This document shows, one piece after another, positions 51,779 to 60,449 of a stretch of DNA of 64,000 nt. Source of the stretch: Mucilaginibacter sp. (GTDB lineage: Bacteria; Bacteroidota; Bacteroidia; Sphingobacteriales; Sphingobacteriaceae); assembly GCF_028287845.1 (NCBI RefSeq), contig NZ_JAQBOW010000078.1, positions 1 to 64,000 of the forward strand, given 5' to 3'. The notes below the pieces were generated by a model. It was not told where the DNA came from, did no database searches, and saw only the letters and a list, made by a program, of their open reading frames with translations. The translations under genes were made by a program, and so were the position numbers. Position 1 is the first letter of the stretch; the number at the start of each line of letters is the position of its first letter.

Positions 51779-51812
51779 CAATCCCAAAATAAGGGAATAA
51801 ACGCCCTAAAAT

Positions 51813-51884
51813 GGCCCGTTCGTCTAGGGGTTAGGACGTTAGATTTTCATTCTAGAAACAGGGGTTCGATTCCCCTACGGGCTA
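51813..51884 (+). tRNA. tRNA-Glu (anticodon TTC)
   Basis: A cloverleaf can be drawn by hand: acceptor GGCCCGT with ACGGGCT (first pair G-T), D arm GTCTAGGGGTTAGGAC, anticodon stem TTAGA/TCTAG with loop TTTTCAT (anticodon TTC), and T arm AGGGG TTCGATT CCCCT. CCA is not encoded. A strong terminator follows 24 bases later. Confidence 0.97.
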
Positions 51885-51907
51885 CAAAAATCGATGTCAA
51901 ATCATTC

Positions 51908-51947
51908 AGAAAGCTGTAAATCCTTGATTTGCAGCTTTCTTTTTTTC
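51908..51947 (+). terminator. intrinsic terminator of tRNA-Glu
   Basis: A 15-bp stem (AGAAAGCTGTAAATC with GATTTGCAGCTTTCT, one G-T pair) on a 3-base loop, followed by a run of T. Confidence 0.92.
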
Positions 51948-52142
51948 GATAATCGCCATTTTATTCACCAAATGGTGTATAGTAATTCGGCAAGTCGGTG
52001 AAAGCCAATTTTATCAATGACTTTAATCATTACCTCAAACTGGATTGTGGCATTCAAAGTGTTTGAAACACCTGAAAAAGGTCGTTAATAACTACATCTT
52101 TAAACCAAAGCTTTTAAGGGATAAACCCTTCTTTGAATTTAA
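51948..52142. other. gene-free stretch after tRNA-Glu
   Basis: No intact ORF. The sequence has the look of decayed coding DNA and leads into the integrase-like fragment at 52143. Confidence 0.4.
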
Positions 52143-52232
52143 GTCAAAGGCAAGATTACTATTTATTTGTATATTTCTGTGGATGGTGAAAGGAACCAAG
52201 CAACTATTCAGCGCTTGCTTATAGAAGGGTGA
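52143..52232 (+). pseudogene. fragment resembling the N-terminal arm-binding domain of a Bacteroidota tyrosine integrase
   Basis: Thirty codons read VKGKITIYLYISVDGERNQA and on to TIQRLLIEG before a stop. The pattern IYLxIxVDGxR is the hallmark of the arm-type DNA-binding domain of Bacteroidota phage and transposon integrases (usual form PIYLRITVDGKR). There is a stop just before it and no catalytic domain after it. It lies 260 bases downstream of a tRNA gene, the classic integration target. Confidence 0.42.
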
Positions 52233-52479
52233 AAACCTTTTCTTTGGTATTTTCTTTTAGTTCTACCGATGTATGCTTAAGCAGACAGTGATCTATCTGT
52301 TGTTTAAGCTCCAAGGTTGTTTTTGAGATTAATTCGGAATTACACTCTTTACAATGTATTGACTCTGATAATATACGAGATAGAGGTATGCGAACAGCAA
52401 TATTCTCTTTTGATCCAAAAATAGTGCTTTTACACAAAGGGTTAAAGCAATAGCAATTTACAATTTGAGTGTTTTTCAT
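52219..52479 (-). CDS. small cysteine-containing protein of unknown function
   Basis: An 86-residue frame with CYCFNPLC near the N-terminus and HCKEC at about 42-46, which could form a single zinc-ribbon-like site, and a lysine/glutamate-rich C-terminus. No recognisable family. It overlaps the integrase fragment on the other strand by 14 bases and lies in an AT-rich, gene-poor stretch, so it may belong to the remains of an integrated element. Confidence 0.5.
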   Translation of the reverse strand: MKNTQIVNCYCFNPLCKSTIFGSKENIAVRIPLSRILSESIHCKECNSELISKTTLELKQQIDHCLLKHTSVELKENTKEKVFTLL

Positions 52480-52711
52480 TTCAAGATATTTTAAAATCTT
52501 AACAAATTATTTATTTTCTGTATTGGCCTGGATTGATGTAAAACCGGTACAACATGCTCATCAAACCCGCCACATTAGCATTATTTTTTGAATATGGTTG
52601 AGATAACAAAAAGCTTGCCGAACAGTGAAAAAAAGAAATGCCCAATAAAATTATTGTCGGCTGATTTGTGAAATATTAATTATATTTAACCTATTGTTAT
52701 TGTATCTCGAT

Positions 52712-52879
52712 ATGTTAAAAGCATTATTCAGGGCGGGACTATTAACCCTAATACTTATAATTACAGGGTTGGCTCTATGGTTTTATACTACTATAACCAT
52801 TATAATATTAATTGTTTTTGGAGTTTTTTCCTGGATTACATTTATGCTTTATACTGATCCGCCCGATGAATGGGAATAA
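52712..52879 (+). CDS. small membrane protein
   Basis: About 55 residues from ATG 52712 (MLKALFRAGLLTLILIITGL); an upstream TTG at 52694 is a poorer start. Two hydrophobic helices (LLTLILIITGLALWFY and ITIIILIVFGVFSWITFM) and an acidic tail DPPDEWE. No known function. The clear hydrophobic pattern with charged ends favours a real gene. Confidence 0.5.
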   Translation: MLKALFRAGLLTLILIITGLALWFYTTITIIILIVFGVFSWITFMLYTDPPDEWE

Positions 52880-53474
52880 ATCAGGTTTCCGCTACTTTGC
52901 AAGAAATTACCCCTGCATTAGCAGTAAGTATAGAATTTTGTCAAATCCTCGCCTTATCCGGCTTAAATAACAGTACACCAGCTATTTTGTACTTCTCATA
53001 GTATATAGTGCAGTATTACCAACAGTCTTGTATTGTGGCAGGATACAGTATTAAATTTTAAAGGTTATATTCTTACACCTCACTTCTCTTTTAATTCGTG
53101 CAACATCATTGTTTGATTGTTAATAATAATATTTTGTGAAAACATTTTAATCAAAAACATATCAAATAAACTTTAAACAGTAATTCACTACACAATGTCT
53201 ACTTAGGATAAATTTTTTTCTATTGTCTGTACCTTTGGATTATTTTACATTAAAATTTATTATTTTGATTATCAACAAGTTGTATAAAAATCATATCACT
53301 AATCTGTGCTTGGCTTATTTTTTGCATTTGCCATTGCGAAGAAATTATTTAAAGTTGAAGTTTAATTAATTATTCTTTAAAAGTATTTTATAGTATAAAG
53401 AACCGAAATTAAATTTTAAAAAATAAAATATTATTCTGCAGTTAAAAAAATACAACTCACAAAAAATTACAATA
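52880..53474. other. gene-free, AT-rich leader of the rightward exopolysaccharide genes
   Basis: 595 bases without an ORF. A TACCTTTG box (53230-53237, + strand) fits TAnnTTTG and would give a leader of about 240 bases. I see no hairpin or repeat of note. Confidence 0.45.
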
Positions 53475-54302
53475 ATGTTTAACACTACTTGCAACTGTTT
53501 GGGATACGAAGTATTTGCAGACAACCTTGAAAAACTAACCACAAATCATAAAACAGTTATAAATACAATCAATCAATACTCTTATTGCATGGCCGAGCAG
53601 GACGACGATTTTAAAAGTGCCTTAAAAAATTCGGACATACTGCTACCTGATGGCATAGGCATTGTTGCTGCAGCTAAATTTTTAAACGGATCTTTGCTCA
53701 GAAGAGTTACCGGCGCCGATTTACATAATTATCTATTAAAAGAATTAAATGAAAAAAAAGGGTCCTGCTTTTACCTGGGCTCATCAGTCGGCACGCTTGA
53801 AAAGATAGAAAAAAGATTAAAAAAGGAATATCCTCATATTAAAGGGCATTTTTACTCACCTCCATTTGTCAAGAGATTTACCTATGAGCAAAATCAGGAA
53901 ATGATTGCCAGGGTTAATGAAGTAAATCCTGATGTGTTATTTATCGGAATGACTGCGCCAAAGCAAGAGAAATGGGCCATTACCAACAAAAAGGAATTAA
54001 ATGCTAAATATATATGCTCAATAGGTGCCGTATTTAATTTTTATGCCGGCACGGTGAAAAGGCCAAATAAAGTATGGATAAGTCTTGGCCTTGAGTGGAT
54101 GGGCCGTATGGTAGCCGAACCAAGAAGACTATATAAAAGATATCTGATCTATGGGCCTGTTTTCGCTTACAGACTAATTCAGGAAAAACTTAAGACAAAC
54201 CACAGTTTAATACACTATTCGCCTCATGCTGCACGGAGTATAACCATGCGGCCGTTAACTTCTGATGCAAAATGTATATCATCCCATACAACCTTAGATT
54301 AA
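53475..54302 (+). CDS. WecB/TagA/CpsF-family glycosyltransferase
   Basis: A 275-residue GT26 enzyme that adds N-acetylmannosamine or a related sugar to a lipid-linked primer in exopolysaccharide synthesis. Landmarks: NSDILLPDGIGIVAAAKFLN, RRVTGADLHNYLLKEL, CFYLGSSVGTLEKIEKRLKK, NPDVLFIGMTAPKQEKWAI (Gln/Glu binding the sugar nucleotide) and GAVFNFYAGTVKRPNKVWIS. The C-terminal 35 residues (NHSLIHYSPHAARSI...) are unusual and probably disordered. The next gene follows 7 bases after the stop. Confidence 0.92.
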   Translation: MFNTTCNCLGYEVFADNLEKLTTNHKTVINTINQYSYCMAEQDDDFKSALKNSDILLPDGIGIVAAAKFLNGSLLRRVTGADLHNYLLKELNEKKGSCFYLGSSVGTLEKIEKRLKKEYPHIKGHFYSPPFVKRFTYEQNQEMIARVNEVNPDVLFIGMTAPKQEKWAITNKKELNAKYICSIGAVFNFYAGTVKRPNKVWISLGLEWMGRMVAEPRRLYKRYLIYGPVFAYRLIQEKLKTNHSLIHYSPHAARSITMRPLTSDAKCISSHTTLD

Positions 54303-54309
54303 TTACGAT

Positions 54310-55698
54310 ATGAAACCCAAACATGCCCCAGCCAAGTTCTCCTTTTTGTTTGTTGACCTTTTTGTTTTTAATGTTATCCATTTAATTTTAATAGCGCATA
54401 TGGATAATATGATGAATATCCAGGCTCATTATTATACATTGCTAATTGTGTTTAATAATATGGGATGGCTTATTTGCTCTCACGTTGCTGGCATCTATAC
54501 CCATAACAAAATATACATGTTAAAAGAATTGCTTAATCATACATTTATAACTTATCTATTTTTCGCACTCACTACCTGGTTGTTTTTTGACCTGAATTTT
54601 TTGGTAGATACAATAAACTTTGTTCTGCTTGATGTAATATGGTTCGGGCTGTTTTTACTTATAAGCCGGATGGCCATGATGTGTATTGTTAAATTTATTG
54701 AAAAGACGGGCATCTTCAGAAAACGGGTCGTTATAATTGGTAATGCAATGCATGCGTCGCCTTTGATTGAACAGCTTGAAAAAAAGCAAATTTTTTATGA
54801 GATCAAAGGTTTTTTTGGCGATAACGAGAATAACTTTAACAGTAAATATTCGTGGCTTGGTAAGATCAATGATTGTTTAACCTACGCAAAGAATAATAAT
54901 ATTTCAGAGATATATTCGGTTATCTCGCCTGATAAAATGCATGAGCTTTACTCGCTGGCCGATGATGCTCAGAATAATTTTATAAAATTTAAGTTCGCGC
55001 CTCATTTTAGTACACATTCAAAATATAAGTATAGTTTTGAATTTGACAATAATGACAATAATATACCTATTATTTCGCTTAACCCTGAACCTCTGGCAGA
55101 AATTTCGGGCCAACTGCAAAAACGTTCTTTTGATATTATCTTTAGTTCTTTAGTGATCGTGTTTATCCTATCCTGGCTTATACCGATTATCGCCGTACTG
55201 ATCAAAATGGAATCGGAAGGGCCGGTATTTTTTAAGCAATATCGTACAGGTAAAAACAACCGGCCATTTCTATGCCTCAAATTCAGGAGCCTAAAAGTTA
55301 GTGACGATGCTGATATTAAGCAGGTAACTGAAAACGATGGGCGTTATACACGCGTCGGTAAATTTTTAAGGCGTACTAATCTTGATGAGTTCCCACAGTT
55401 TTTTAATGTGCTTGCAGGTGATATGTCGGTAGTGGGGTCAAGACCGCACATGTTAAAGCATACAGAGGATTATTCTCGTTTACATGGCAGTTATATGCAA
55501 CGTCATTCTATTAAGCCGGGCCTAACAGGCTGGGCGCAGATAAATGGGTACAGGGGGGAAATTAAAGTTGATGAACAGTTGATACAAAGGGTTGAACATG
55601 ACCTTTGGTATATTAAAAACTGGAATTTTTGGCTCGATATGCGGATTGTATTGCAGACGCTTTCATCTACCTTTAAAGGTGATAAAAATGCGTATTGA
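54310..55698 (+). CDS. polyprenyl-phosphate glycosylphosphotransferase (exopolysaccharide initiation)
   Basis: A 462-residue membrane enzyme that starts the repeat unit by moving a sugar phosphate onto undecaprenyl phosphate. Four N-terminal helices (about 8-130), a Rossmann-like middle domain (RVVIIGNAMHASPLIEQLEK) and the bacterial sugar transferase domain (about 270-460). The latter has KRSFDIIFSSLVIVFILSW, GPVFFKQYRTGKNNRPFLCL, RRTNLDEFPQFFNVLAGDMS, VVGSRPHM and SIKPGLTGWAQINGYRG. Length and order fit the WbaP/ExoY long form. It forms a two-gene unit with the GT26 gene and ends at a terminator. Confidence 0.94.
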   Translation: MKPKHAPAKFSFLFVDLFVFNVIHLILIAHMDNMMNIQAHYYTLLIVFNNMGWLICSHVAGIYTHNKIYMLKELLNHTFITYLFFALTTWLFFDLNFLVDTINFVLLDVIWFGLFLLISRMAMMCIVKFIEKTGIFRKRVVIIGNAMHASPLIEQLEKKQIFYEIKGFFGDNENNFNSKYSWLGKINDCLTYAKNNNISEIYSVISPDKMHELYSLADDAQNNFIKFKFAPHFSTHSKYKYSFEFDNNDNNIPIISLNPEPLAEISGQLQKRSFDIIFSSLVIVFILSWLIPIIAVLIKMESEGPVFFKQYRTGKNNRPFLCLKFRSLKVSDDADIKQVTENDGRYTRVGKFLRRTNLDEFPQFFNVLAGDMSVVGSRPHMLKHTEDYSRLHGSYMQRHSIKPGLTGWAQINGYRGEIKVDEQLIQRVEHDLWYIKNWNFWLDMRIVLQTLSSTFKGDKNAY

Positions 55699-55748
55699 GA
55701 CCAATCAATAAGATAAGAACATGCAGCCGGGCGGATACCAATGACACA

Positions 55749-55796
55749 CGCAAGATATAATTAACCAGTTATTATGTCTTGCGCTTGTTTTTTTTG
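55749..55796 (+). terminator. terminator after the rightward exopolysaccharide genes
   Basis: Arms CGCAAGATATAATTA (55749-55763) and TTATTATGTCTTGCG (55769-55783) pair in 13 of 15 positions and are followed by a T run (55785-55796). The hairpin covers the stop codon and last codons of the XRE gene on the other strand. Confidence 0.75.
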
Positions 55797-56111
55797 CAAC
55801 TGTTCGTAAAGTGTTATTATATATTCCTGTAAGTGATTAATCTTTGCGCTTTGTGCGACTATTGTATCTTTAGCTTCTTTTAACTCATCCAGCAATGATT
55901 GACTTGGCTCAACCTGGGTTGAAATTAAATCAATCACACGAACGCCAAACGTTTCGGCGATTTGATTTAGCCTGGAAATATTTACATCTGTAACATCCGA
56001 TTCAATTTTAGAAAATGCGGGTACCGAAATATTCAATAATTCGGCAATATCACCTTGTGACCAACCTCTTTGCTGACGCAGGGTTTTTATTCTTTTACCA
56101 ATTTCAAACAT
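55761..56111 (-). CDS. XRE-family transcriptional regulator with coiled-coil tail
   Basis: A 116-residue protein. The HTH_3 domain (about 5-62) has RIKTLRQQRGWSQGDIAELL and VPAFSKIESDVTDVNISRLN. The remainder (about 68-116) is a charged coiled coil (LLDELKEAKDTIVAQSAKIN) that should mediate dimers. This type of regulator is common near Bacteroidota polysaccharide genes. The gene points away from the 918-base region before the beta-helix gene, and its 3' end lies within the terminator of the convergent exopolysaccharide unit. Confidence 0.9.
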   Translation of the reverse strand: MFEIGKRIKTLRQQRGWSQGDIAELLNISVPAFSKIESDVTDVNISRLNQIAETFGVRVIDLISTQVEPSQSLLDELKEAKDTIVAQSAKINHLQEYIITLYEQLQKKQAQDIITG

Positions 56112-57029
56112 CTTTGATTATCGCTCTATGCAGGAATGCATTGTTTAAATCACTAATAATTACTAAATTAAAAAACCATTAACTTAAATTTGAAACTATA
56201 GTGCTACTCTGGAAATTTCCTGAAGTAACCTTTGGTTTCTTAAATTAATCAATAGTATTTAATATATTTATCATATGGATTTTTTATATAAAATTTAACA
56301 AATGTAATAAATAATTTCCAATCCCTCCCTATTTGGACGGCTCATTATTTTCTATTATGGGTTTAATTTCTCCTTGATTTATAAAGGCATGCACAAACTT
56401 ATATCCTCTAATAAATAACAAATATACGATAGAATATTTAACTAATATAAGATATATTATAATTTAAAGAAATTTATTATAATATTTTGAAGCTTTATAA
56501 TGGAAATTTTAAATAAAGGCTTAATAGCTATACATCCTTATTGACGCCAATCCTCACTACATTTCCCAGCCTTACCTTATTAACACCTATCCATATCCTC
56601 CTTAATCTTTCACCAATATCCTCAAATAAACGATTCTTTTTATCTATAACGCTTAACAATGAGAATGTTATATAAAAAAGCCCTGCATAAAAATCATACC
56701 AAATTTCATTTTAAGCAAAATAAAAAAATGGCATGGCTGAATAAAAATCGTACCAAAATTTATTTTTCGAATGTGATTTTTTAAAGATAGAGTTACTTTT
56801 TTTATTTATAAATTAATATCCCTGTAACTTTTTTCTATTTTCGTCGTAAACAGCGTTAAAACTTTTAAATAATTAATAATAACTGACGAGAAAATAATAA
56901 ATATAAATTTTATTTAATAGAAAAATATTTGCATTCAACAATAAATATTCTTTTTAAGCGTCTCTTAAACTATACAAAATTTCCTAATTAATATACAAGA
57001 ATACAAAACCATTAAATTAATTTATTAAA
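56112..57029. other. gene-free AT-rich region between the XRE regulator and the beta-helix gene
   Basis: 918 bases without a convincing ORF. It should hold the divergent promoters of the two flanking genes. The only structure I see is the direct repeat pair at 56687-56766. The segment at 56510-56640 is slightly richer in GC and shows short CCTTATTNACNCC motifs without clear meaning. Confidence 0.45.
56687..56766. repeat. imperfect 26-bp direct repeat pair
   Basis: ATAAAAATCATACCAAATTT CATTTT at 56687-56712 and the same with three changes at 56741-56766, 54 bases apart (about five helical turns), so both copies face the same side of the DNA. They lie about 265-340 bases upstream of the beta-helix gene. 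Confidence 0.65.
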
Positions 57030-58124
57030 ATGAAGTTAAGAAATACTCTTACAAAGAAAGCCCAGGGTTTATTCAGTTCAGTGTTTATATTATCTGTTTT
57101 AGCATTTTCATCTTGCCAGAAAGATACAGGAGCCAAGCCGGCAAGCGTCCTTCAAAAAAGCCAACAAGATGCAACAGCAATAACGCCGGTAAGTACTAGC
57201 ACTCAAACAACATTGCCCCAAACCACTGTTAATGCTATATCAGGTGCGGCGGCTACCTACAAAACCTCTGAGCCCATTTCTTATACAGGTGTTAATAATA
57301 TCACCATCAGCGGCCTTTCAATTACTGCAGGTTCAGGGCCGGCAATATCGCTTAAAAACTGCGTTAATGTACATATTACAGCCTCTCGCTTTGTTAACGG
57401 TACAAATGTTAGCGCTGTAGGTGTATATCTATATAACTGTACAAATGTTACTATCGACAACTGTTATTTTAATAACGTGGCGAGCGGCATTTTTGCTTCA
57501 ACAAGTACAGGGATATATATAACCAATAATCAAATGTTAAATATGCAGGGGCCATATCCACGCGGACAATTTGTTCAATTTGTTTCATGCTATGGAGCAG
57601 GGAACAAAATAATGTCAAATAAGTTCGAGAACATATTAGGGTCAAGTAATCCAGAAGATGCCATAAATATTTTTCAAAGTAACGGTACTTCTGCAAGCCC
57701 CATAACTATTGCCTATAACTGGATAAGGGGCGGTGGCCCTAGTAAAACCGGTGGTGGTATAGCGTTGGGCGACGGCGGTGGCAGCTATCAAACAGCTTCT
57801 GAGAATATTTTAGTGAATTCGGGCCAATACGGGATAGCTATAGCGGCCGGTACTGTAATGTCAATTTTAAACAATCAAATATATGCCGCGCAGGCACCTT
57901 TCACTAATGTCGGTACATTTGCATGGAATCAATATGCTTCAACCAGCGGATGCTCCATTACAACAATTAGCGGTAACGTGGTAAACTTTACTGCTGCGGG
58001 CGGCTATCAAAATTCAAACTGGGATGGTGGTAATTGCGGCACGATCATTGGCTGGAGCACTAATATTTGGGGGGCCAATATTACAGCGGCCATACTTCCT
58101 GCAACCATAATAACTATGCTGTAG
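57030..58124 (+). CDS. right-handed beta-helix lipoprotein
   Basis: A 364-residue lipoprotein (SVLAFSSCQKDTG, Cys at about 29). A Ser/Thr/Gln-rich linker (about 35-75) is followed by parallel beta-helix repeats (about 80-300) with the stacked pattern of Asn and aromatic residues: NITISGLSITAG, CVNVHITASRFV, CTNVTIDNCYFNNV, STGIYITNNQML. This is the pectate-lyase or epimerase-like fold; no catalytic Asp/Arg set is obvious. Its place inside an exopolysaccharide region suggests that it binds or trims the polymer on the surface. It has its own leader and a terminator. Confidence 0.85.
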   Translation: MKLRNTLTKKAQGLFSSVFILSVLAFSSCQKDTGAKPASVLQKSQQDATAITPVSTSTQTTLPQTTVNAISGAAATYKTSEPISYTGVNNITISGLSITAGSGPAISLKNCVNVHITASRFVNGTNVSAVGVYLYNCTNVTIDNCYFNNVASGIFASTSTGIYITNNQMLNMQGPYPRGQFVQFVSCYGAGNKIMSNKFENILGSSNPEDAINIFQSNGTSASPITIAYNWIRGGGPSKTGGGIALGDGGGSYQTASENILVNSGQYGIAIAAGTVMSILNNQIYAAQAPFTNVGTFAWNQYASTSGCSITTISGNVVNFTAAGGYQNSNWDGGNCGTIIGWSTNIWGANITAAILPATIITML

Positions 58125-58140
58125 ATAATAATATATTTAT

Positions 58141-58184
58141 CCAATAAAAAAGGCCGTTAATAACTTAACGGCCTTTTTTATTGG
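58141..58184. terminator. perfect bidirectional terminator
   Basis: A 20-bp perfect stem (CCAATAAAAAAGGCCGTTAA at 58141-58160, complement at 58165-58184) on a TAAC loop, with A and T runs on either side. It serves both the beta-helix gene and the convergent glycosyltransferase gene. Confidence 0.95.
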
Positions 58185-58203
58185 ATAATATTTTGAAATA
58201 ATT

Positions 58204-59424
58204 TTATCTAAATAATCGTTTATCAATTAGGTCTTCCGCTTTATCCCAACCCGCAGTATTGTAACGTCCGTACCATAAGTTGATCAGCAGCAAAGCAAGC
58301 AGCCCGGGTTTATTGTTGGGCCGCGGTGCAAGCCAGTTTAATGTTGTGTATAGTTCGCGACCCATATTTTCAAAATCCATTGTGTTTATTATTTTTAATG
58401 AATTAACCGACATTTGTTTTTTGGCAGTTTCTGGTAACTCGATAAAATCAACAATCTTTTGCTGCATTTCTGATACATTTCCCGGACTGAAACCATACCC
58501 ATTGAGCCCCTCTTTTAACAATGAACCTGCCGCATTCACTTTATTGCTTAATAATATTGGTAAACCGGCTGCCATGGCCTCATTTACAACCAGGCCCCAG
58601 CTTTCGGCCCAGCTAGACAAAATTAATGCATCAGATCCATGCAGGTATTTAAGCACTTCTTCGTTTGGCATGGCGCCCAAAAAACTAACTTTTTTCAACA
58701 GATTTAATTCGGCGATTTCTTTTAATTCGTTAAGCAAAGGGCCGTCACCAATTATTAACAGCCTGTAGTTATGGTTGTTTTCTTCAACAACGCGCCAGGC
58801 CTTTAATAAATTTTCAATATTTTTTATCGGCACCAGCCTTGCCACACAAATAATTGTTTGTTTATCAAATGTCTTTTCGCCTTTATATTTAAAATGCTCA
58901 TTGTCTATACAATCGTATCCGTAAAAGAAATGTATCTTTTTTTTATTTAGCAGTGCTGCATATCCTTCTTCATAATCGATTGATGGTAACCACAAAGCAT
59001 CTATCTGTCGGGTAATTAAATTTTTGATCCCCTGAACTAAAATATTTCTCTTTACATCAGTAGCCTTTGCATCGTCAAACATTATAAATTTCCGTTTGTT
59101 TTTTTTCGCCCATCTCAACGCAAGGGCACCCGAGTAAAAAACTATTGATCCTGCAATAACTACATCTGGCTTAATTTCATCCAGCTTCGAAAATACTTTG
59201 TCCCTTATTTGATATTTTGTAAGTTGCTGGTTACTATTATCCGGGAAAAGACAATCCCAACATGTTTCAGTTTTGTTATATAGGTCAAACTCGTAGGGCG
59301 AACCTTTGCCAAAAAGCTCAACGGTGTAAAACTCAATATTATATGTGGCTAGAAAATTCCTTAAATAGATGATCCTTCGCTTCCAATAGGCGGGTAAGTC
59401 GGTGTGTATGATCAATATTTTCAT
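58204..59424 (-). CDS. glycosyltransferase family 4
   Basis: A 406-residue GT-B enzyme. The N-terminal half (MKILIIHTDLPAYWKRRIIY) binds acceptor; the C-terminal half has the GT4 donor site: ICVARLVPIKNIENLLKAWR, LLIIGDGPLLNELKEIAELN, VSFLGAMPNEEVLKYLHGSD, ALILSSWAESWGLVVNEAMA (E-x7-E) and AAGLPILLSNKVNAAGSLLK. The linkage cannot be predicted. It is the last gene of the leftward exopolysaccharide group, 95 bases from the next. Confidence 0.93.
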   Translation of the reverse strand: MKILIIHTDLPAYWKRRIIYLRNFLATYNIEFYTVELFGKGSPYEFDLYNKTETCWDCLFPDNSNQQLTKYQIRDKVFSKLDEIKPDVVIAGSIVFYSGALALRWAKKNKRKFIMFDDAKATDVKRNILVQGIKNLITRQIDALWLPSIDYEEGYAALLNKKKIHFFYGYDCIDNEHFKYKGEKTFDKQTIICVARLVPIKNIENLLKAWRVVEENNHNYRLLIIGDGPLLNELKEIAELNLLKKVSFLGAMPNEEVLKYLHGSDALILSSWAESWGLVVNEAMAAGLPILLSNKVNAAGSLLKEGLNGYGFSPGNVSEMQQKIVDFIELPETAKKQMSVNSLKIINTMDFENMGRELYTTLNWLAPRPNNKPGLLALLLINLWYGRYNTAGWDKAEDLIDKRLFR

Positions 59425-59519
59425 TTTGGCTGAAGGCTTTTTATCATCGTATGCCGAAATATATTTTCTTCGTTCAGCACAGTTATAGGCCGATGAATTT
59501 AAGTTAAAGGGAATGAAAT

Positions 59520-60407
59520 TTAGCTATGTTGGTAAGTTTTGTTTTTAGATAACAGTATGTTCTTTTTGTACCTATCATACAAAAGCGGGAACAATGTTTT
59601 TACCCAAAGCTTAACAAAAATTATAGGCAATGACAAGGGAAAATGTTCCCAGGTATAACGTAAAAATTGTTTATACCCCAAACCTTTGGGACTATATAAA
59701 TATTCCACCCGCTTTTTTAAAGGTGTTCCATGCGGCAGCCAGGTCATTATATGGTCGTTATCACAACAACCGTAATATCCCGGGGCAACCCAAGCCTTAA
59801 CGCCATTTTTTATACCAGTTAATGTATAATCATAATCGGCTATCCCATGAGTGTATAATTCTGATAAAATGCCTATCTTTTTTACAGTTGCCTTATCAAC
59901 CAGCATAATATTGGCATTGCCAATTTCGCAAGCCTGCAGTTTTGTATTATCGGGCCTCAGGAATACGGCGTTTCCTGTAATTTTATTGGTTAGCTTTAAG
60001 CCGCCATAAGTTATATACTGCGAAGATCCGTCTAAAACGGTACCCATTATTATATTTTCTTTATAATTTGATAAGCTGCGGGCCGCCATCAAATTTTTAA
60101 CTGCATCCGGCTTGAGCACAACATCATCATTAAGCAATAAAAAGAAGTCATAATCTTCCTTAGCCATTACCCTTTTCCAAAGAGTACGCATTCCGCCGGC
60201 CCAAAATAAAGCGCCCGACCCTTTTTCGATACGAACAGTGGGAAAGAAAGATTTAACATATTCGCCTGTTCCATCAGGTGAATTATCGTCTAAAAGATAT
60301 ACATCCAGCGTGCAACCGTCCGGAATTTCCTGGTTAACAATACTTTCTAAAAATCTGCTCGTTGTTTTTACTCTATTATATGAGCAACTTAGCGCGGCTA
60401 TTTTCAT
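59520..60407 (-). CDS. glycosyltransferase family 2
   Basis: A 295-residue GT-A enzyme. Nucleotide-binding start: ALSCSYNRVKTTSRFLESIV; DDNSPDGTGEYVKSFFPTVR; the DxD-type motif in DFFLLLNDDVVLKPDAVKNL; acceptor region GILSELYTHGIADYDYTLTG, resembling the rhamnosyltransferase-like branch (GSGALFWAGGMRTLWKRV). It adds one sugar to the repeat unit; which one is not predictable. Lies 42 bases after the next upstream glycosyltransferase gene. Confidence 0.93.
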   Translation of the reverse strand: MKIAALSCSYNRVKTTSRFLESIVNQEIPDGCTLDVYLLDDNSPDGTGEYVKSFFPTVRIEKGSGALFWAGGMRTLWKRVMAKEDYDFFLLLNDDVVLKPDAVKNLMAARSLSNYKENIIMGTVLDGSSQYITYGGLKLTNKITGNAVFLRPDNTKLQACEIGNANIMLVDKATVKKIGILSELYTHGIADYDYTLTGIKNGVKAWVAPGYYGCCDNDHIMTWLPHGTPLKKRVEYLYSPKGLGYKQFLRYTWEHFPLSLPIIFVKLWVKTLFPLLYDRYKKNILLSKNKTYQHS

Positions 60408-60449
60408 GTTATTATTTTAGGGTACTATTTTTATATACTTTAAAATATC

